Shown: one piece after another, positions 11,736-12,890 of the stretch | How positions within the stretch are numbered: position 1 is the first letter of the stretch | Layout of the letters: the number at the start of each line of letters is the position of its first letter | Assembly (NCBI GenBank): GCA_964516295.1 | Contig: CAZEYT010000080.1 | Span: 1-12,890, forward strand | DNA length: 12,890 nt | Source of the DNA: CAZEYT01 sp964516295 | GTDB taxonomy: Bacteria; Verrucomicrobiota; Verrucomicrobiia; Chthoniobacterales; Terrimicrobiaceae | Direction: 5' to 3' | Position numbers and translations under genes: made by a program | The notes under the pieces: generated by a model | The model's input: only the letters and a program-made list of their open reading frames with translations | Told to the model about the DNA's origin: nothing | Database searches by the model: none

Positions 11736-12890
11736 GACCGGCTGCTGCAGCCCTCGCATGTGTTGCGGTGTCGGTGACACTGGCCGTGGTCACGGCGTTT
11801 TTTACGGGCGGACTGACCCCATTTCTCGCGTGGTGCTCGCTGGCGACCGGAGCGATCGCCGGTCTTGCCGCCGCCTTTTCAACCCGCTCGGCGGCCGCTG
11901 ACAAACCGACTGCGTGGGACTGGACAATGGGCGTCCTTTTCGCCCTTGCGTCTCTTCGAGCCTTCCTGTGGTTGATCTACCCGACGGCGCACGAGTGGCG
12001 CGTGTTGTCCCCGAATAATCTGGGCGACATGTCGTTGCACCTTCAATTCATCCGCTATCTGGCGTCCGGTGTTTCCTTCTGGCCCGAGAGCCCGATCCTG
12101 GCCGGGGTGCCGATGACGTATCCGCTCGGCAGCGATCTTTTCAACAGCCTGCTTCTCCTGCTCGGCGTTCCGGTCGAGCGCGGCCTCGTGTGGACCGGAC
12201 TCGCCGGTGCCGCGCTCTGCGGATGGATGCTGTGGCAATGGGGGCGGGCCTTCGGACTTGCGGCTTTTCTCTTCAATGGCGGGCTGGCGGGATTTTTGAT
12301 TTTTCAGACGGGCGCGGTGGCGGACTTCCAGTCCGAGCTGGCGTGGAAGAATTTTTTTCTCTCCATGCTCGTCACCCAACGCGGACTCCTCTACGCGATT
12401 CCCGCCGGACTCTTCCTGCTGCAAGCCTGGCGGCAGGACGCTTTTCAGACGCCATCCGTCCCGCGCTGGCTTCAGATCGTCCTCTACGCAACGATGCCGC
12501 TTTTCAGCGTCCATACGTTCCTTTTCCTGAGTCTGACGCTCGCGGTGCTTTTCCTCGGTTCGCCCGCCTCGCGAACCCGCCTGCTGCGGTTTGTGCTCGT
12601 TTGTTTTATCCCCGCCACGGCGTTCGTTGTGATGGTGACCGGCTTTTTCTCTGCAAGTTCGGGCCTGCGGTTTTTGCCCGGTTGGATGCAGGGAAACGAC
12701 GGCTGGATGTTTTGGGTGGTGAATTTCGGGATCTCGCTGATTTTGTTGCCCGTGCTGGCGTGGAAGGCGGCGAGGGAGCCGGAGGCCCGGTGCTTTGTTG
12801 GAGCCGGAGCGCTCACATTTCTCATCGGCCTCACCATCGCCATTGCGCCGTGGGAATGGTACTACACGAAACTTCTCGTCTGGGGCTGGC
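11732..12890 (+). CDS. Large multi-pass membrane protein, GT-C-like (3' truncated by window edge)
   Basis: ATG 11732 overlaps the preceding stop (ATGA), and the frame is open for 386 codons to the window end, so the C-terminus is missing. The visible part is strongly hydrophobic. Helices lie at about 8-25, 30-48 and 63-82, followed by a probable external loop with SPNNLGDMSLHLQFIRYL (Asp98 and His102), then FWPESPILAGVPMTYPLGSDLF, and about six more helices. A conserved Asp in the first large external loop, followed by a YP-containing segment, is the pattern of GT-C-fold glycosyltransferases and related uncharacterised polytopic proteins. I do not recognise the exact family. Tight coupling with the Agl23-like gene suggests a shared pathway, most simply sugar transfer at the outer face of the inner membrane. 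Base composition matches its neighbours. Confidence 0.7.
   Translation, partial: MRPAAAALACVAVSVTLAVVTAFFTGGLTPFLAWCSLATGAIAGLAAAFSTRSAAADKPTAWDWTMGVLFALASLRAFLWLIYPTAHEWRVLSPNNLGDMSLHLQFIRYLASGVSFWPESPILAGVPMTYPLGSDLFNSLLLLLGVPVERGLVWTGLAGAALCGWMLWQWGRAFGLAAFLFNGGLAGFLIFQTGAVADFQSELAWKNFFLSMLVTQRGLLYAIPAGLFLLQAWRQDAFQTPSVPRWLQIVLYATMPLFSVHTFLFLSLTLAVLFLGSPASRTRLLRFVLVCFIPATAFVVMVTGFFSASSGLRFLPGWMQGNDGWMFWVVNFGISLILLPVLAWKAAREPEARCFVGAGALTFLIGLTIAIAPWEWYYTKLLVWGW

Noticed and set aside
11879..12514. Minus-strand open frame of 211 codons near the right end
   Set aside because: The plus strand is open from 11732 to the window end with a continuous membrane-protein pattern; the minus frame is charged low-complexity sequence.

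Overview
The window looks like chromosomal DNA of a GC-rich Gram-negative bacterium. A member of the Verrucomicrobiota or a related PVC lineage is my best guess, but it is an inference with no rRNA marker to confirm it. The basis is the mix of genes: a CobA-HemD fusion, a LolA-like exported protein, an ABCG-like half-transporter and an Agl23-type membrane protein. Recognisable Shine-Dalgarno sequences are also scarce.

Left end (1-1294) is the accessory-looking part. It holds the 3' end of an unrecognised gene, then an array of fourteen 21-bp repeats (422-715). In one frame the array reads as a degenerate Cys-containing heptapeptide, interrupted by a single TGA exactly at a Cys position. After it come a small winged-helix gene that may be frameshifted, and a 236-bp gap with a perfect 16-bp palindrome and a short direct repeat.

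Core region (1295-9455) is densely packed with housekeeping-type genes: an ABCG-like transporter (-); a divergent sugar-nucleotidyltransferase-like gene (+), convergent with a LolA-like exported protein (-); coaE (+), cobA-hemD (+) and a stand-alone PAS protein (+). The PAS gene overlaps, stop to stop, an opposing operon of a polyprenyl-phosphate glycosyltransferase, pdxJ and bioF (all -).

Right end (9430-12890) looks like a glycosylation module. The glycosyltransferase at the head of the pdxJ-bioF operon is divergent from an Agl23-like membrane protein. That gene overlaps by ATGA a second large membrane protein, which runs off the window. A workable model is that the glycosyltransferase makes a polyprenyl-phosphate sugar on the cytoplasmic face and the two membrane proteins use or handle it outside.

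Several genes share one 5' layout: a TTGxxx -35, a 16-18 bp spacer, a weak -10, and a start codon only 6-8 nt further on. That would give leaderless or nearly leaderless mRNAs, and I used it to choose several starts. I found no tRNA, rRNA, CRISPR array, insertion sequence or convincing intrinsic terminator.
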